Of a DNA stretch of 64,000 nt, positions 53,787-63,194 are shown one piece after another (position 1 is the first letter of the stretch; each line of letters begins with the position of its first letter). Position numbers and translations under genes: made by a program. Under the pieces are notes generated by a model. It did no database searches. It saw only the letters and a program-made list of their open reading frames with translations, and was not told the origin of the DNA. The stretch lies in NCBI GenBank assembly GCA_947498325.1, contig CANMKE010000008.1, positions 109,847 to 173,846 on the forward strand, given 5' to 3'. The DNA is from an uncultured Persicobacter sp. (GTDB taxonomy: Bacteria; Bacteroidota; Bacteroidia; Cytophagales; Cyclobacteriaceae).

Positions 53787-55455
53787 GAACTTACCCATAG
53801 GCACGAGTGATTTCCGAAAAATCAGACAGGAAGAGAATTACTATATTGACAAGTCTTTGTTGATCGAGGATATCATGCAAAATAATGCAGAAACCTATTT
53901 GTTTCCTCGTCCACGTCGATTTGGTAAGACGCTCAACATGAGTATGCTGAAGTATTTTTATGATGTGCAGGAAGCCGAAGAGAATGCCAAACTGTTTGAT
54001 GGCTTGGCGATTCAGAAGTCTGATGCATGGCAACACCAAGGGAAGTACCCCGTTATTTTTCTTTCTTTCAAAGAATTGAAGTGTGCTTCGATGGACATTT
54101 TCATTGAAAAAAGTCTGTTCTATTTTTCATCTTATATTGAAAGAAATTTTCCTTATTTGGAACACATGGAAGGCTTGGTCAGAAGTGAGAAACGCCTTTT
54201 ACTTCGCTTGTTGGATATGGAAGTCAATCAAACAGAATTGGAGGCGACCCTACGATTATTGTGCGATTTACTGAAAAGATACCACGGTACCGCCCCCGTG
54301 CTTTTGATCGACGAATACGACGCTCCCATTCATGCCTCTTACAGCTATGGCTATTTTGACGAGATGATTGCCTTTATGCGCAATTTCCTTTCAGCGGGAT
54401 TTAAGGATAATGAAAACCTGACCAAGGGAGCCATCACGGGGATCTTGCGGGTAGCGAAGGAGAATATTTTTTCGGGGCTGAATAATATCATTACCTATTC
54501 GATTTTTGACCAACAGTTTGCAGAGCGATTCGGACTTATTGAGGCAGAGGTGGATCAATTATTGGCTGATGCAGACTTGTCAGATAGCAAGGAAGATGTG
54601 CGAAGCTGGTACAATGGTTATTGTTTTGGCGATATTGAGCAGATCTACAACCCGTGGTCAATCTTGAATTTTGTGAGTAAAAATGGAGCGTTGCGACCAT
54701 ATTGGGTGAATACCTCTTCCAATGATCTGATCAAGGAAATTTTGCCGAAGGCAGATAAAAAGACACAAGGTGTTTTGTTTGATTTATTGAAGGGCGAGCA
54801 GGTTACAGCGAAAATCGAGGAATTTACAGTCTTCAAGGATTTATATGCAGGAAATAATGCGACCGTATTGGGGCTTTTGCTTTTCAGTGGTTACCTGACC
54901 GCCGAAAATACAGTCGATATCCATAGCTACCAACTGCGTATCCCTAATCAGGAGATTGAGTTGATGTTCAAAAATATGCTTGAGGGTTATTTGGGTAATG
55001 GTACTACTCAGGCGAGCGATACCGATTTGATGAAGGCTTTGTTGTTGCAAAAAGGAGAGGTATTTGAGGACGAATTGCGCAAATATGTCAAAACGGCCTT
55101 CAGTTATTTTGATATCGGCAAAGAAGGCAATTCAGAGAAAATTTACCATGCTTTTATGTTGGGCTTATTGGCTCATTTGGGCGATCATTATCACATCCGA
55201 TCGAACCGAGAAGTGGGCTATGGGAGAGCAGATATTTATTTTTACCCCAAAGACGCCTCCAATCCAAAAGCATGGGTGATGGAGTTCAAAAAGAAAAATG
55301 TTGATGACAAAGGCGACTTGAAATCTCTTGCCGAAGATGCCTTAAAGCAAATCCATGAGCGGGATTATCTGGATGAAATCAAAGCTCATGGGCATACGGA
55401 TATTTTGTGTATGGGTGTTGCTTTTGAGGGGAAAGAGGTGGTTTGTGCTTTTTAA
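53782..55455 (+). CDS. AAA-ATPase-like / PD-(D/E)XK protein, tandem copy 1
   Basis: From ATG 53782 (MKNLPIGTSDFRKIR) it has 557 residues. It carries FPRPRRFGKTL (Walker A-like), LLIDEYDAPI (Walker B) and a C-terminal nuclease-like GYGRADIYFYP...WVMEFKKK. The family is AAA-ATPase_like with PDDEXK_9 (DUF1703). It lies 47 bases after jetD on the same strand but has its own promoter-like leader. It is nearly identical to the next gene except for about 70 residues between the two ATPase motifs. Function is unproven; a defence role is plausible. Confidence 0.88.
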   Translation: MKNLPIGTSDFRKIRQEENYYIDKSLLIEDIMQNNAETYLFPRPRRFGKTLNMSMLKYFYDVQEAEENAKLFDGLAIQKSDAWQHQGKYPVIFLSFKELKCASMDIFIEKSLFYFSSYIERNFPYLEHMEGLVRSEKRLLLRLLDMEVNQTELEATLRLLCDLLKRYHGTAPVLLIDEYDAPIHASYSYGYFDEMIAFMRNFLSAGFKDNENLTKGAITGILRVAKENIFSGLNNIITYSIFDQQFAERFGLIEAEVDQLLADADLSDSKEDVRSWYNGYCFGDIEQIYNPWSILNFVSKNGALRPYWVNTSSNDLIKEILPKADKKTQGVLFDLLKGEQVTAKIEEFTVFKDLYAGNNATVLGLLLFSGYLTAENTVDIHSYQLRIPNQEIELMFKNMLEGYLGNGTTQASDTDLMKALLLQKGEVFEDELRKYVKTAFSYFDIGKEGNSEKIYHAFMLGLLAHLGDHYHIRSNREVGYGRADIYFYPKDASNPKAWVMEFKKKNVDDKGDLKSLAEDALKQIHERDYLDEIKAHGHTDILCMGVAFEGKEVVCAF

Positions 55456-55537
55456 AAGGCATTTGGGCAACCAATGTTTAGCTTAAAGCAAAACTGAAAA
55501 AATCCTTATATTGCATTCAAAGCACAAAATCAGCATC

Positions 55538-57211
55538 ATGAATAACTTACCGATAGGCATAAGTGATTTCCGAAAAATCAGACAGGAAGAGAAGTACTAT
55601 ATTGACAAGTCTTTGTTGATCGAGGATATCATGCAAAATAGTGCAGAAACCTATTTGTTTCCTCGCCCTCGCCGATTTGGTAAGACGCTCAACATGAGTA
55701 TGCTGAAGTATTTTTATGATGTGCAGGGTGCCGAAGAAAATGCGAAGCTGTTTGATGGCTTGGCAATTCAGAAGTCTGACGCATGGCAACACCAAGGGAA
55801 GTATCCTGTGATTTTTCTTTCTTTCAAAGAATTGAAGTGTGCTTCGATGGATGATTTCAAGGCGAAGTTTATTTCTTTTTTGGGGAATTTGATCCGTCGT
55901 CAATTTAAAGCATTGCTCAGCTCGGATGCTTTGGATGAGTTTGATCTTGATTATTTAAAAGGCATCGTTCGACGAACTACGGACTGGTTGGAGGTCGAAA
56001 GATTTCTTGCTGATCTGAGTTATATGCTCAATATTCATTATGGTGCCAAGCCGATTATCCTGATCGACGAATACGACGCTCCCATCCACGCCTCTTACAA
56101 CTATGGCTATTTTGATGAGATGATTGCCTTTATGCGCAATTTCCTTTCAGCGGGATTTAAGGACAATGAAAACCTGACCAAGGGAGCCATCACGGGGATC
56201 TTGCGGGTAGCGAAGGAGAATATTTTTTCGGGGCTGAATAATATCATTACCTATTCGATTTTTGACCAACAGTTTGCAGAGCGATTCGGACTTATTGAGG
56301 CAGAGGTGGATCAATTATTGGCTGATGCAGACTTGTCAGATAGCAAGGAAGATGTGCGAAGCTGGTACAATGGTTATCGTTTTGGCGATATTGAGCAGAT
56401 CTACAACCCGTGGTCAATCTTGAATTTTGTGAGTAAAAATGGTGCATTGCGACCATATTGGGTGAATACCTCTTCCAATGATCTGATCAAGGAAATTTTG
56501 CCGAAGGCAGATAAAAAGACACAAGGTGTTTTGTTTGATTTATTGAAGGGCGAGCAGGTTACAGCGAAGATCGAGGAATTTACAGTCTTCAAGGATTTAT
56601 ATGCAGGAAATAATGCGACCGTATTGGGGCTTTTGCTTTTCAGTGGTTACTTGACCGCCGAAAATACAGTCGATATCCATAGCTACCAACTGCGTATCCC
56701 TAATCAGGAGATTGAGTTGATGTTCAAAAATATGCTTGAGGGTTATTTGGGCAATGGGGCTACTCAGGCGAGCGATACCGATTTGATGAAGGCTTTGTTG
56801 TTGCAAAAAGGAGAGGTATTTGAAGACGAATTGCGCAAATATGTCAAAACGTCCTTTAGCTATTTTGATATCGGTAAAGGAGGCAATTCAGAGAAAATTT
56901 ACCATGCTTTTATGTTGGGCTTATTGGCTCATTTGGGCGATCATTATCACATCCGATCGAACCGAGAAGTGGGCTATGGGAGAGCAGATATTTATTTTTA
57001 CCCCAAAGACGCCTCCAATCCAAAAGCATGGGTGATGGAGTTCAAAAAGAAAAATGTTGATGACAAAGGCGACTTGAAATCTCTTGCCGAAGATGCCTTA
57101 AAGCAAATCCATGAGCGGGATTATCTGGATGAAATCAAGGCGCATGGCCATACCGATATTTTGTGTATGGGCGTTGCTTTTGAGGGGAAAGAGGTGGTTT
57201 GTGCTTTTTGA
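55538..57211 (+). CDS. AAA-ATPase-like / PD-(D/E)XK protein, tandem copy 2
   Basis: It has 557 residues from ATG 55538, with the same motifs as copy 1. The segment encoded by 55850-56061 is unrelated in sequence to the matching part of copy 1 (FKAKFISFLGNLIRRQFK... versus FIEKSLFYFSSYIERNFP...). The lengths are exactly equal. The DNA on both sides is almost identical. This points to recent duplication followed by exchange of one module with another family member. Confidence 0.88.
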   Translation: MNNLPIGISDFRKIRQEEKYYIDKSLLIEDIMQNSAETYLFPRPRRFGKTLNMSMLKYFYDVQGAEENAKLFDGLAIQKSDAWQHQGKYPVIFLSFKELKCASMDDFKAKFISFLGNLIRRQFKALLSSDALDEFDLDYLKGIVRRTTDWLEVERFLADLSYMLNIHYGAKPIILIDEYDAPIHASYNYGYFDEMIAFMRNFLSAGFKDNENLTKGAITGILRVAKENIFSGLNNIITYSIFDQQFAERFGLIEAEVDQLLADADLSDSKEDVRSWYNGYRFGDIEQIYNPWSILNFVSKNGALRPYWVNTSSNDLIKEILPKADKKTQGVLFDLLKGEQVTAKIEEFTVFKDLYAGNNATVLGLLLFSGYLTAENTVDIHSYQLRIPNQEIELMFKNMLEGYLGNGATQASDTDLMKALLLQKGEVFEDELRKYVKTSFSYFDIGKGGNSEKIYHAFMLGLLAHLGDHYHIRSNREVGYGRADIYFYPKDASNPKAWVMEFKKKNVDDKGDLKSLAEDALKQIHERDYLDEIKAHGHTDILCMGVAFEGKEVVCAF

Positions 57212-57214
57212 TAT

Positions 57215-57664
57215 TTAGTTACTCAAAAACACCCCACCTACATCTTCCTGCACCATCTTATTATAATTTTTCCAAAATCGATTATTGCTTGGGGCTTTCT
57301 CCAATTCATAAATAGGGAATAGCACTCGTTTGGGCTTTTCCATGTTGATTTCATTGATGATGAAAAAATTGACCTCTTTTCCCAACCAAATATCATAATC
57401 CATGCGACATACAGAGGGGAACAAGAAACCATTGAATTCCTTATAGGTGGTTTGATAACTCCACTTAAAATTTCGATCTCCATCTTTATAAGAGGTGGAC
57501 ATGTTTTTTTGCCTTAGCTTTAGGCTGTTGGTGTCGAATATCAATTCTCCATGGTATTTCGTTTTCCCTGAAGTCATATGGAAAACAATTTTTGTAAGGC
57601 TATGATCATGCTGTTCTATCATTCGAACGGAGTCAACGACGTGAAATAGCTGTGTTTTAAGCAT
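57215..57664 (-). CDS. Hypothetical protein, probably a C-terminal fragment
   Basis: From ATG 57664 it has 149 residues, beta-rich, ending in FWKNYNKMVQEDVGG. This tail resembles the end of larger Bacteroidetes outer-membrane or carboxypeptidase-regulatory-domain proteins. No signal peptide is present, which fits a fragment. It is convergent with the tandem ATPase gene. Confidence 0.45.
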   Translation of the reverse strand: MLKTQLFHVVDSVRMIEQHDHSLTKIVFHMTSGKTKYHGELIFDTNSLKLRQKNMSTSYKDGDRNFKWSYQTTYKEFNGFLFPSVCRMDYDIWLGKEVNFFIINEINMEKPKRVLFPIYELEKAPSNNRFWKNYNKMVQEDVGGVFLSN

Positions 57665-57697
57665 TTTCAAATGTTCACAACAGAGGGAGAAGATCTT

Positions 57698-58246
57698 TTA
57701 ATTTTGAGTCCTTAGTTGCTCCAAAGGTTCGTGTCGAACCACTTCCAGTGTCCCGATAATTGTTGATAATTCCTTATTTGGCTTATCGAATTCATGGGTA
57801 AGTGTAATCATGACGTACTGACCGAAATTACTGAAGAAGTACTGAGTTTGCAAGAAGGTTAAGTGTTCTCCTTGAATTTTATATTTGATAACGTCGAGTT
57901 TGGTTTCATTAATATTCAAAACAGCAAAGTCTTCAGCTAATTCAATGTTAGGCTTAGCTAACTGGTGCTGCTTGAATCCGTGCAAAAAATCAGTATAATT
58001 GGTAATTTTATCGTTGAAGAGTGCGATCGAATCCTGGGCTACAATGATTAAGTTGGGGTTTTCTTCATGTGAAGAAGCCTTTAATTTAGGATGTTTTGAT
58101 ATTGCAAATAACATTTCTTTTTCTTCTAAACGCTCCCAGGTATTTGGGTATTCAAGCTTAAGAAGTTCATGGGTGAAAATGATATTTTCTACTGATCTTT
58201 GTGAGCAAGAAAGACTTAGAAGGAAAATAATTAAAAAAAATCTCAT
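57698..58246 (-). CDS. Putative lipoprotein
   Basis: This 182-residue protein has a lipoprotein signal (FLLSLSC, about Cys14). The mature part is a mixed alpha-beta domain (LKLEYPNTWERLEEKEMLF ... YVMITLTHEF), like small PsbP/DUF1795-type lipoproteins. The family match is by impression only. Confidence 0.65.
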   Translation of the reverse strand: MRFFLIIFLLSLSCSQRSVENIIFTHELLKLEYPNTWERLEEKEMLFAISKHPKLKASSHEENPNLIIVAQDSIALFNDKITNYTDFLHGFKQHQLAKPNIELAEDFAVLNINETKLDVIKYKIQGEHLTFLQTQYFFSNFGQYVMITLTHEFDKPNKELSTIIGTLEVVRHEPLEQLRTQN

Positions 58247-58267
58247 GGCAGTGTGTCGTGTTAGATT

Positions 58268-58678
58268 AGCTAAGTTGGACTAAAAAGTTGATATCTTAAA
58301 TTACAATAATTAAAGGTGATTCCAGCCCTTGCCACCGATCAATTGTTGTTAATCCTCAACAGCTGCTCATGGTACTCAGCGATCCGCTTTTGTGCTGTGC
58401 CATCTACCAGTAGGATACAAACCATCATGGCAATAGTGGTAATGCTTATCGCTCTCCAGGTGGGAGTGCTGAGGAAGATGATCAGCAGGGCGCAGGCGAT
58501 AATGATGATCGGGATGGCAGTAAAGACAACCGTTTCATATTCCTTGATTGTTTTTTCTGCCCGATCAATTTCGGATTCAAGGAAGGCTTTAGCATCGGTG
58601 CGGTAGGCCACCTCAAAAGTTCGGATTCTTTCTTTATTGGCATAGAGCAGTCCTCCTCCGATGATGGTCAGTAAAATT
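58268..58678. repeat. 411-bp direct repeat, left copy (right copy at 60171-60581)
   Basis: The two copies start at AGCTAAGTTGGACTAAAAAG and end at CAGTAAAATT. They have equal length and I see only a couple of base differences. The repeat contains the 3' part of the membrane-protein gene at 60242. The left copy cuts the end of the esterase-like gene. Confidence 0.85.
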
Positions 58679-58704
58679 ATCTGATAAGGCATAATGCTCC
58701 CCAA
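58339..58704 (-). pseudogene. 5'-truncated copy of the small membrane-protein gene
   Basis: It encodes the same C-terminal part as the gene at 60242-60745 (IGGGLLYANKERIRTF ... AEYHEQLLRINNN), but its first 60 residues are replaced by a few unrelated ones. It overlaps the cut end of the esterase-like gene. It is a by-product of the 411-bp duplication. Confidence 0.75.
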
Positions 58705-59242
58705 TACTCATAATTTCTTGATGGAGTTGATCGATATATTCCTTTGAGAAAGGGATTTGAGCCGATCGAAGGTACTTTGCTAAATCGACGGTTAGTTTTG
58801 GAAAGTGAATTCCCGAATAAAATTGTGAGTCAAAACCACCGAGGTAAAGTGTATCTCCTCGGTCTCTGACCGTTTCTAAATATTCGGCTAAATCTTGAAT
58901 TGCCGTGGTTTGATGCCAAACATCGTAAATACCTGATAATAATGCCTCATGTCCATTTCCTCCATTTGTTAATTGCTCATTGGCTTGGTGCATGTCGTAA
59001 AGACTACTCTCGAAAAGTAATAAATCGAAGTCCAATGAATCGTGCAGGTATTTGATCAGTTCTACCTTTTCGTTCATGGTAGCAAGGTCAGCATGACTTT
59101 CTTCTCCTAAAAGAATCACTTTGGCATCCGCTAAAGTTTCCTTTAAAGAGGAATACTCCTGAAATTTGGTGATTTTCTGGGCTTGAGCAGAAAAGGGTAG
59201 GAGTAGGAGAAATAGGAAGAAGACTTTGGGGCTAATTCGCAT
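58634..59242 (-). CDS. Erythromycin-esterase-like exported protein, truncated
   Basis: This 202-residue protein has a signal peptide (FFLFLLLLPFSAQAQ) and the N-terminal part of the erythromycin esterase superfamily. The pattern includes VILLGEESHADLA with the catalytic-type Glu/His and LLLFESSLYDM. The usual length is near 400. The frame runs into the 411-bp repeat and ends with residues not belonging to the family (FTDHHRRRTALCQ). It is therefore cut by the duplication and is probably inactive. Confidence 0.7.
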   Translation of the reverse strand: MRISPKVFFLFLLLLPFSAQAQKITKFQEYSSLKETLADAKVILLGEESHADLATMNEKVELIKYLHDSLDFDLLLFESSLYDMHQANEQLTNGGNGHEALLSGIYDVWHQTTAIQDLAEYLETVRDRGDTLYLGGFDSQFYSGIHFPKLTVDLAKYLRSAQIPFSKEYIDQLHQEIMSIGEHYALSDNFTDHHRRRTALCQ

Positions 59243-59292
59243 AACCGATGAAGTTAAGATAGGCTGAAAAAAGTTGATTTTGATGGAGTTGG

Positions 59293-60162
59293 TTATTTGA
59301 ATAGGAGAGCTTTAATCTCTTCATATTCCAAATCAGGATCACCATATTTTTGAAGTTTAAAATCTTTTCCAATTGGAAATTTTCCATTGAGTTTGGCGGT
59401 TGATTTTTTATAGTCTTCAATCGACCCAAGCCCTGGTTCTGTTTGATTCATCTCTCTCAGAACATTAAACAAAAGATCTTTATCCCAACCGTACTCATTT
59501 AAGTATTGCGCAGTGTCGATTTTCACTTCACGATTAACTTTGATTATTTTAGTTTGGTCTGAGTTAAGGTGATAGGTTGTCTGATGCCAAACTTCACATT
59601 CTAAACTTAAGAATGGCTGACCGTTTGAATCGAATTTGCGGTGGATAATAGTCGTGTCATTAGGGTATTCATACTTGATCCATGGCGGTAAATAGCATAA
59701 ATGGTTACTAACGATCTCTCCTTCCCAAAAAAATATTAAATCGCATACTCTACCACGGATGTCAATGGTTTCTATTAAATAAGAATCAGGTAAATCATTG
59801 CTGTCGATATTTCTTTTCATCAGGCGAAAACTGGAGGCTGTTGCTCCGTATTGATGGTAGCGAACTTCTTTGATCTTCTTGGTTTGATATAGTGGTTGAA
59901 TTCTTGATTTATGGACAAAGCCTTCTATTGAAGAGCCCTTTTTGTCTATTAGTTTTATTTTCCACCAATTCGAACTATCAGAAGCATAGAATATAAATTG
60001 TTGGCCTTCAGTAATTTTACCAATAATTTTTGATTTAGAAAATGCAGTAGATCTAATATTGGTATATCCATCTTTATCCTGGATAATCCCTATATTTTGG
60101 GCAGTAGCATGAACGGATAAGAAAATGCAAAAGAAGATTAAAATTTTGTGACTAATTCGCAT
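59293..60162 (-). CDS. Exported protein with bacterial SH3-like domain
   Basis: From ATG 60162 (MRISHKILIFFCIF) it has 289 residues, with a signal peptide ending near HATAQ. An SH3b-like domain covers about residues 23-90 (GYTNIRSTAFSKSKIIGKI ... WWKIKL ... GFVHKSRI). The rest is a beta-rich domain of unknown type. The start region matches that of the esterase-like gene (CTAATTCGCATAACC on the plus strand), so the two genes share a copied leader. Confidence 0.7.
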   Translation of the reverse strand: MRISHKILIFFCIFLSVHATAQNIGIIQDKDGYTNIRSTAFSKSKIIGKITEGQQFIFYASDSSNWWKIKLIDKKGSSIEGFVHKSRIQPLYQTKKIKEVRYHQYGATASSFRLMKRNIDSNDLPDSYLIETIDIRGRVCDLIFFWEGEIVSNHLCYLPPWIKYEYPNDTTIIHRKFDSNGQPFLSLECEVWHQTTYHLNSDQTKIIKVNREVKIDTAQYLNEYGWDKDLLFNVLREMNQTEPGLGSIEDYKKSTAKLNGKFPIGKDFKLQKYGDPDLEYEEIKALLFK

Positions 60163-60170
60163 AACCAATG

Positions 60171-60581
60171 AGCTAAGTTGGACTAAAAAGTTGATATCTT
60201 AAATTACAATAATTAAAGGTGATTCCAGCCCTTGCCACCGATCAATTGTTGTTAATCCTCAACAGCTGCTCATGGTACTCAGCGATCCGCTTTTGTGCTG
60301 TGCCATCTACCAGTAGGATACAAACCATCATGGCAATAGTGGTAATGCTTATCGCTCTCCAGGTGGGAGTGCTGAGGAAGATGATCAGCAGGGCGCAGGC
60401 GATAATGATGATCGGGATGGTAGTAAAGACAACCGTTTCATATTCCTTGATTGTTTTTTCTGCCCGATCAATTTCGGATTCAAGGAAGGCTTTGGCATCG
60501 GTGCGGTAGGCCACCTCAAAAGTTCGGATTCTTTCTTTATTGGCATAGAGCAGTCCTCCTCCGATGATGGTCAGTAAAATT
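60171..60581. repeat. 411-bp direct repeat, right copy
   Basis: This is the partner of 58268-58678. It includes the 3' part of the intact membrane-protein gene. It is the parental copy, because the gene continues beyond it. Confidence 0.85.
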
Positions 60582-60745
60582 CCCACAACCAAAGTAGGGT
60601 AAACATAGGCTTTGGCCACGTCCGTTTTTCCCAGTTGATAAAACCCGATGGTTGCCAAGATAAACAAGAGGCCGAATAGGATAAAAAATTTTGCAGAGAA
60701 CACTTCCGCACTTGCCCAGTCGGTTGATAATTTCAATAAGTCCAT
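60242..60745 (-). CDS. Small inner-membrane protein with four helices
   Basis: This 167-residue protein has about four hydrophobic segments, around residues 18-36, 49-66, 103-121 and 128-146. A charged cytoplasmic-type loop lies between (ANKERIRTFEVAYRTDAKAF). No family is recognised. It follows the AraC gene by 3 bases and is probably the last gene of that operon. Confidence 0.75.
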   Translation of the reverse strand: MDLLKLSTDWASAEVFSAKFFILFGLLFILATIGFYQLGKTDVAKAYVYPTLVVGILLTIIGGGLLYANKERIRTFEVAYRTDAKAFLESEIDRAEKTIKEYETVVFTTIPIIIIACALLIIFLSTPTWRAISITTIAMMVCILLVDGTAQKRIAEYHEQLLRINNN

Positions 60746-60748
60746 TTC

Positions 60749-61660
60749 TCAATTCAATTTATATTTGTTTCTGTACTCACTTGGGCTGATGCCTTCTTTA
60801 TTTTTGAATAAGCGTGAAAAATAGGGCGGGTATTCAAAGCCCAGCTCATACGCCACATCGGCAATACTTTTATGGGGTTGTAGCAGCGCATTCTTGGCCT
60901 CGCCGATAAGGTGCAAATGCAAATGCTCTGTGGTGGTTTTGCCTGTTTCCTTTTTCAGCATATCACTTAAATATCGTTGGGAAACCGACATTTGCGCAGC
61001 AATATGTTCTATGCTCGGAATGCCTTTCTCCTGCAATTGCCCTGATTCAAAATAGGTCGTCAGGTATTGGTTGAATTGTTCCAGCAGGTCATTCGACACC
61101 TCCTTTCGATGGATAAATTGCCTTTCATAGAAACGATTCGCATATTTCAACAAAGTCGTCAGTTGAGAGATGATGATTTCCTTGCTGAAAATATCCTGAT
61201 TGTTCTGATACTCCATTTCAATATTATCGACAATCGATGTGATCTGTTTTTCTTCTTTGGGAGACAAGTGCAAAGCCTCATTGATCGAATAGGAGAAGAA
61301 ACCATACTTTTTGATTTGTTGCGCCAGGTCGGTTCCTTTCAGAAAGTCTTCATGAAAATTTATTGAAAAGCCTTGTTGCTCGAAAATGACATTATTGTCC
61401 CATTGCAGAACCTGCCTTGGTGCGATAAAAATCAGCGCACCGTTGGTGAAATCATATTTCGTACGCCCATAGCTCAGGTCGCCGTGCACATATTTTTTTA
61501 GGCTAATCGAGTAGCAGTCATTGGTGATGGGCGGGGAGCTTTCAATGGCGCAGGGCAAAACACCTTCGCCTTTGGCATTGAGAACACTTAGCATTGGGTG
61601 CTCTGGCCGAGGCAGTTTTAGATAGTCAAAATAATTGGGTAGTGTTTTAAAATGCTGCAT
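60749..61660 (-). CDS. AraC-family transcriptional regulator
   Basis: This 303-residue protein has an N-terminal ligand-type domain and two C-terminal HTH motifs (IEHIAAQMSVSQRYLSDMLKK and IADVAYELGFEYPPYFSRLFK). It lies 9 bases after a dehydrogenase gene on the same strand. In many Bacteroidetes such AraC/short-chain-dehydrogenase pairs form one operon with self-regulation. Confidence 0.9.
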   Translation of the reverse strand: MQHFKTLPNYFDYLKLPRPEHPMLSVLNAKGEGVLPCAIESSPPITNDCYSISLKKYVHGDLSYGRTKYDFTNGALIFIAPRQVLQWDNNVIFEQQGFSINFHEDFLKGTDLAQQIKKYGFFSYSINEALHLSPKEEKQITSIVDNIEMEYQNNQDIFSKEIIISQLTTLLKYANRFYERQFIHRKEVSNDLLEQFNQYLTTYFESGQLQEKGIPSIEHIAAQMSVSQRYLSDMLKKETGKTTTEHLHLHLIGEAKNALLQPHKSIADVAYELGFEYPPYFSRLFKNKEGISPSEYRNKYKLN

Positions 61661-61669
61661 ATTCCTAAT

Positions 61670-62620
61670 TTAAACATTCCACTTTATACCTGTAACCTTT
61701 TCCGAAAGTTCCCACAATCTTTTTGAGCTGGCTTTGTTCTTTGCATGTGGTTCAATCGGGTGTGCCCCAACAGCACCAACCCAGTTACTCCGACCTGTTG
61801 GGCCGTAAAAACCGGCCGGGTCGAGCTCAGGCTCAGTAGCGCACATCAGTTCTGGGTAAGCGCCTTTCTCTGCCGTTTGGGTCAGTGGAGATAATTTCAT
61901 CAAACCAAAAATCACCTTCATCATAAAACTGCCACTTGTACTGATCAGGTTGGTTCTTGACGATCCAGGGTGGCAGGCATACACCTTCACCTCCGAATGG
62001 TCAGATGCATTCAATCGGTCCTGTAATTCATAAGCCGACATGATCTGCGCCAGCTTGCTTTGGCTATAAGCACTGTTGGGAGTGTAGTCTTTTTCCCAAT
62101 TTAAATCATCGAATTTGATCGTCTTCAGTCCCATATCATAGCCCATACTTCCCACCGTTACAATCCGTCCTTTTGACTTTTCTATCAATGGAAACAACAA
62201 TGCCTGCAAGGTGAAGTTGCCGAAATAGTTGGTACCCATTTGGCTTTCCCAACCATCCTTGGTCAGCACGCGGGAAGGCACCTGAGCAATGGCCGCATTA
62301 CAAATCAAGGCATCAATCTGAGGCACCGAAGCCTTCACCTGTTGGGCTGCATATTTGACTGACACCTGATCTGACAAATCCATTTGAATTGCCGAAACAT
62401 CAATTTTCTCTCCTAATGTTTGCTTCAATGCAGCAATGGTATCCGCTGATTTTTTGGGGTTGCGGTTCAGCATCACCACCGTTGCCCCTTTTGAAAGTAA
62501 AATCCTTGCAGCCTCATAGCCTGTACCACTCGTTGTACCTGTGATCACAAATGTTTTACCTCTGAGGTCTCCTATCCTTTCGGGGGTCCATCCTTGTTTT
62601 CCAAATTGATTCGCTTCCAT
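61670..62620 (-). CDS. Short-chain dehydrogenase/reductase
   Basis: This 316-residue protein has a Rossmann dinucleotide site TGTTSGTGYEAARIL near residue 28, a CNAAIAQ motif (NNAG-equivalent), and the active-site Ser/Tyr/Lys in VTVGSMG and YSQSKLAQ. It resembles protochlorophyllide-reductase/retinol-dehydrogenase-like SDRs. The substrate is unknown. It is first in an operon with AraC and a membrane protein. Confidence 0.9.
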   Translation of the reverse strand: MEANQFGKQGWTPERIGDLRGKTFVITGTTSGTGYEAARILLSKGATVVMLNRNPKKSADTIAALKQTLGEKIDVSAIQMDLSDQVSVKYAAQQVKASVPQIDALICNAAIAQVPSRVLTKDGWESQMGTNYFGNFTLQALLFPLIEKSKGRIVTVGSMGYDMGLKTIKFDDLNWEKDYTPNSAYSQSKLAQIMSAYELQDRLNASDHSEVKVYACHPGSSRTNLISTSGSFMMKVIFGLMKLSPLTQTAEKGAYPELMCATEPELDPAGFYGPTGRSNWVGAVGAHPIEPHAKNKASSKRLWELSEKVTGIKWNV

Positions 62621-63194
62621 TTCGACTTTTGTTTAACTGTTAATGAGCACATGACAAAGGTCGGTAGGAAGTCAGGCAAAATCCTTATACAGATTTTCGA
62701 ATATCATATACATTTTGGTGGATGGCTGGAGTAGAGGGACTTGTTTAATGGCCAATTAATCTGATGTGAACAAATCATCAATGGTTATTATCGCGGCGTT
62801 GATTAGCACGCTTTTCATATCATTGCCAAATGAATTAAAGATGGATTGAGGAAGTTATTGAAGCGCTAAGGGAGATTCTTGCATGTTGATATATTTTATA
62901 TTAAATTTTAATGAAAATAGTTAGTAAAAATCATTAACCAGGCCTTTTATAATACTATTCATCTGAATAATTTTTTCTTTTCTGCTGAGGTCTATCCTGA
63001 GGCTAATAATCAATACCCATTGAAGCCGTATATTTTTAAGTTTGACATTTTTATGCAAATTCTTGCATTGAACGTGCAAACAAGAAACCACCGGAATCAT
63101 GCACCTTTGTAAGGTCGGAAGGCGGGAGTCATAAAATGAAACAGAGGATCATTTTTTCCCAATTCCCAATACTCATCCAAAAAATACATGAAGC
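62621..63194. other. Intergenic region between divergent genes
   Basis: About 570 AT-rich bases probably contain the promoters of the dehydrogenase operon and of the rightward exported-protein gene. No RNA gene, repeat or terminator is evident. Confidence 0.4.

Noticed and set aside
53782..57211. Tandem ATPase genes as an insertion sequence or transposase pair
   Set aside because: There are no terminal inverted repeats or DDE pattern. The motifs are AAA-ATPase and PD-(D/E)XK.
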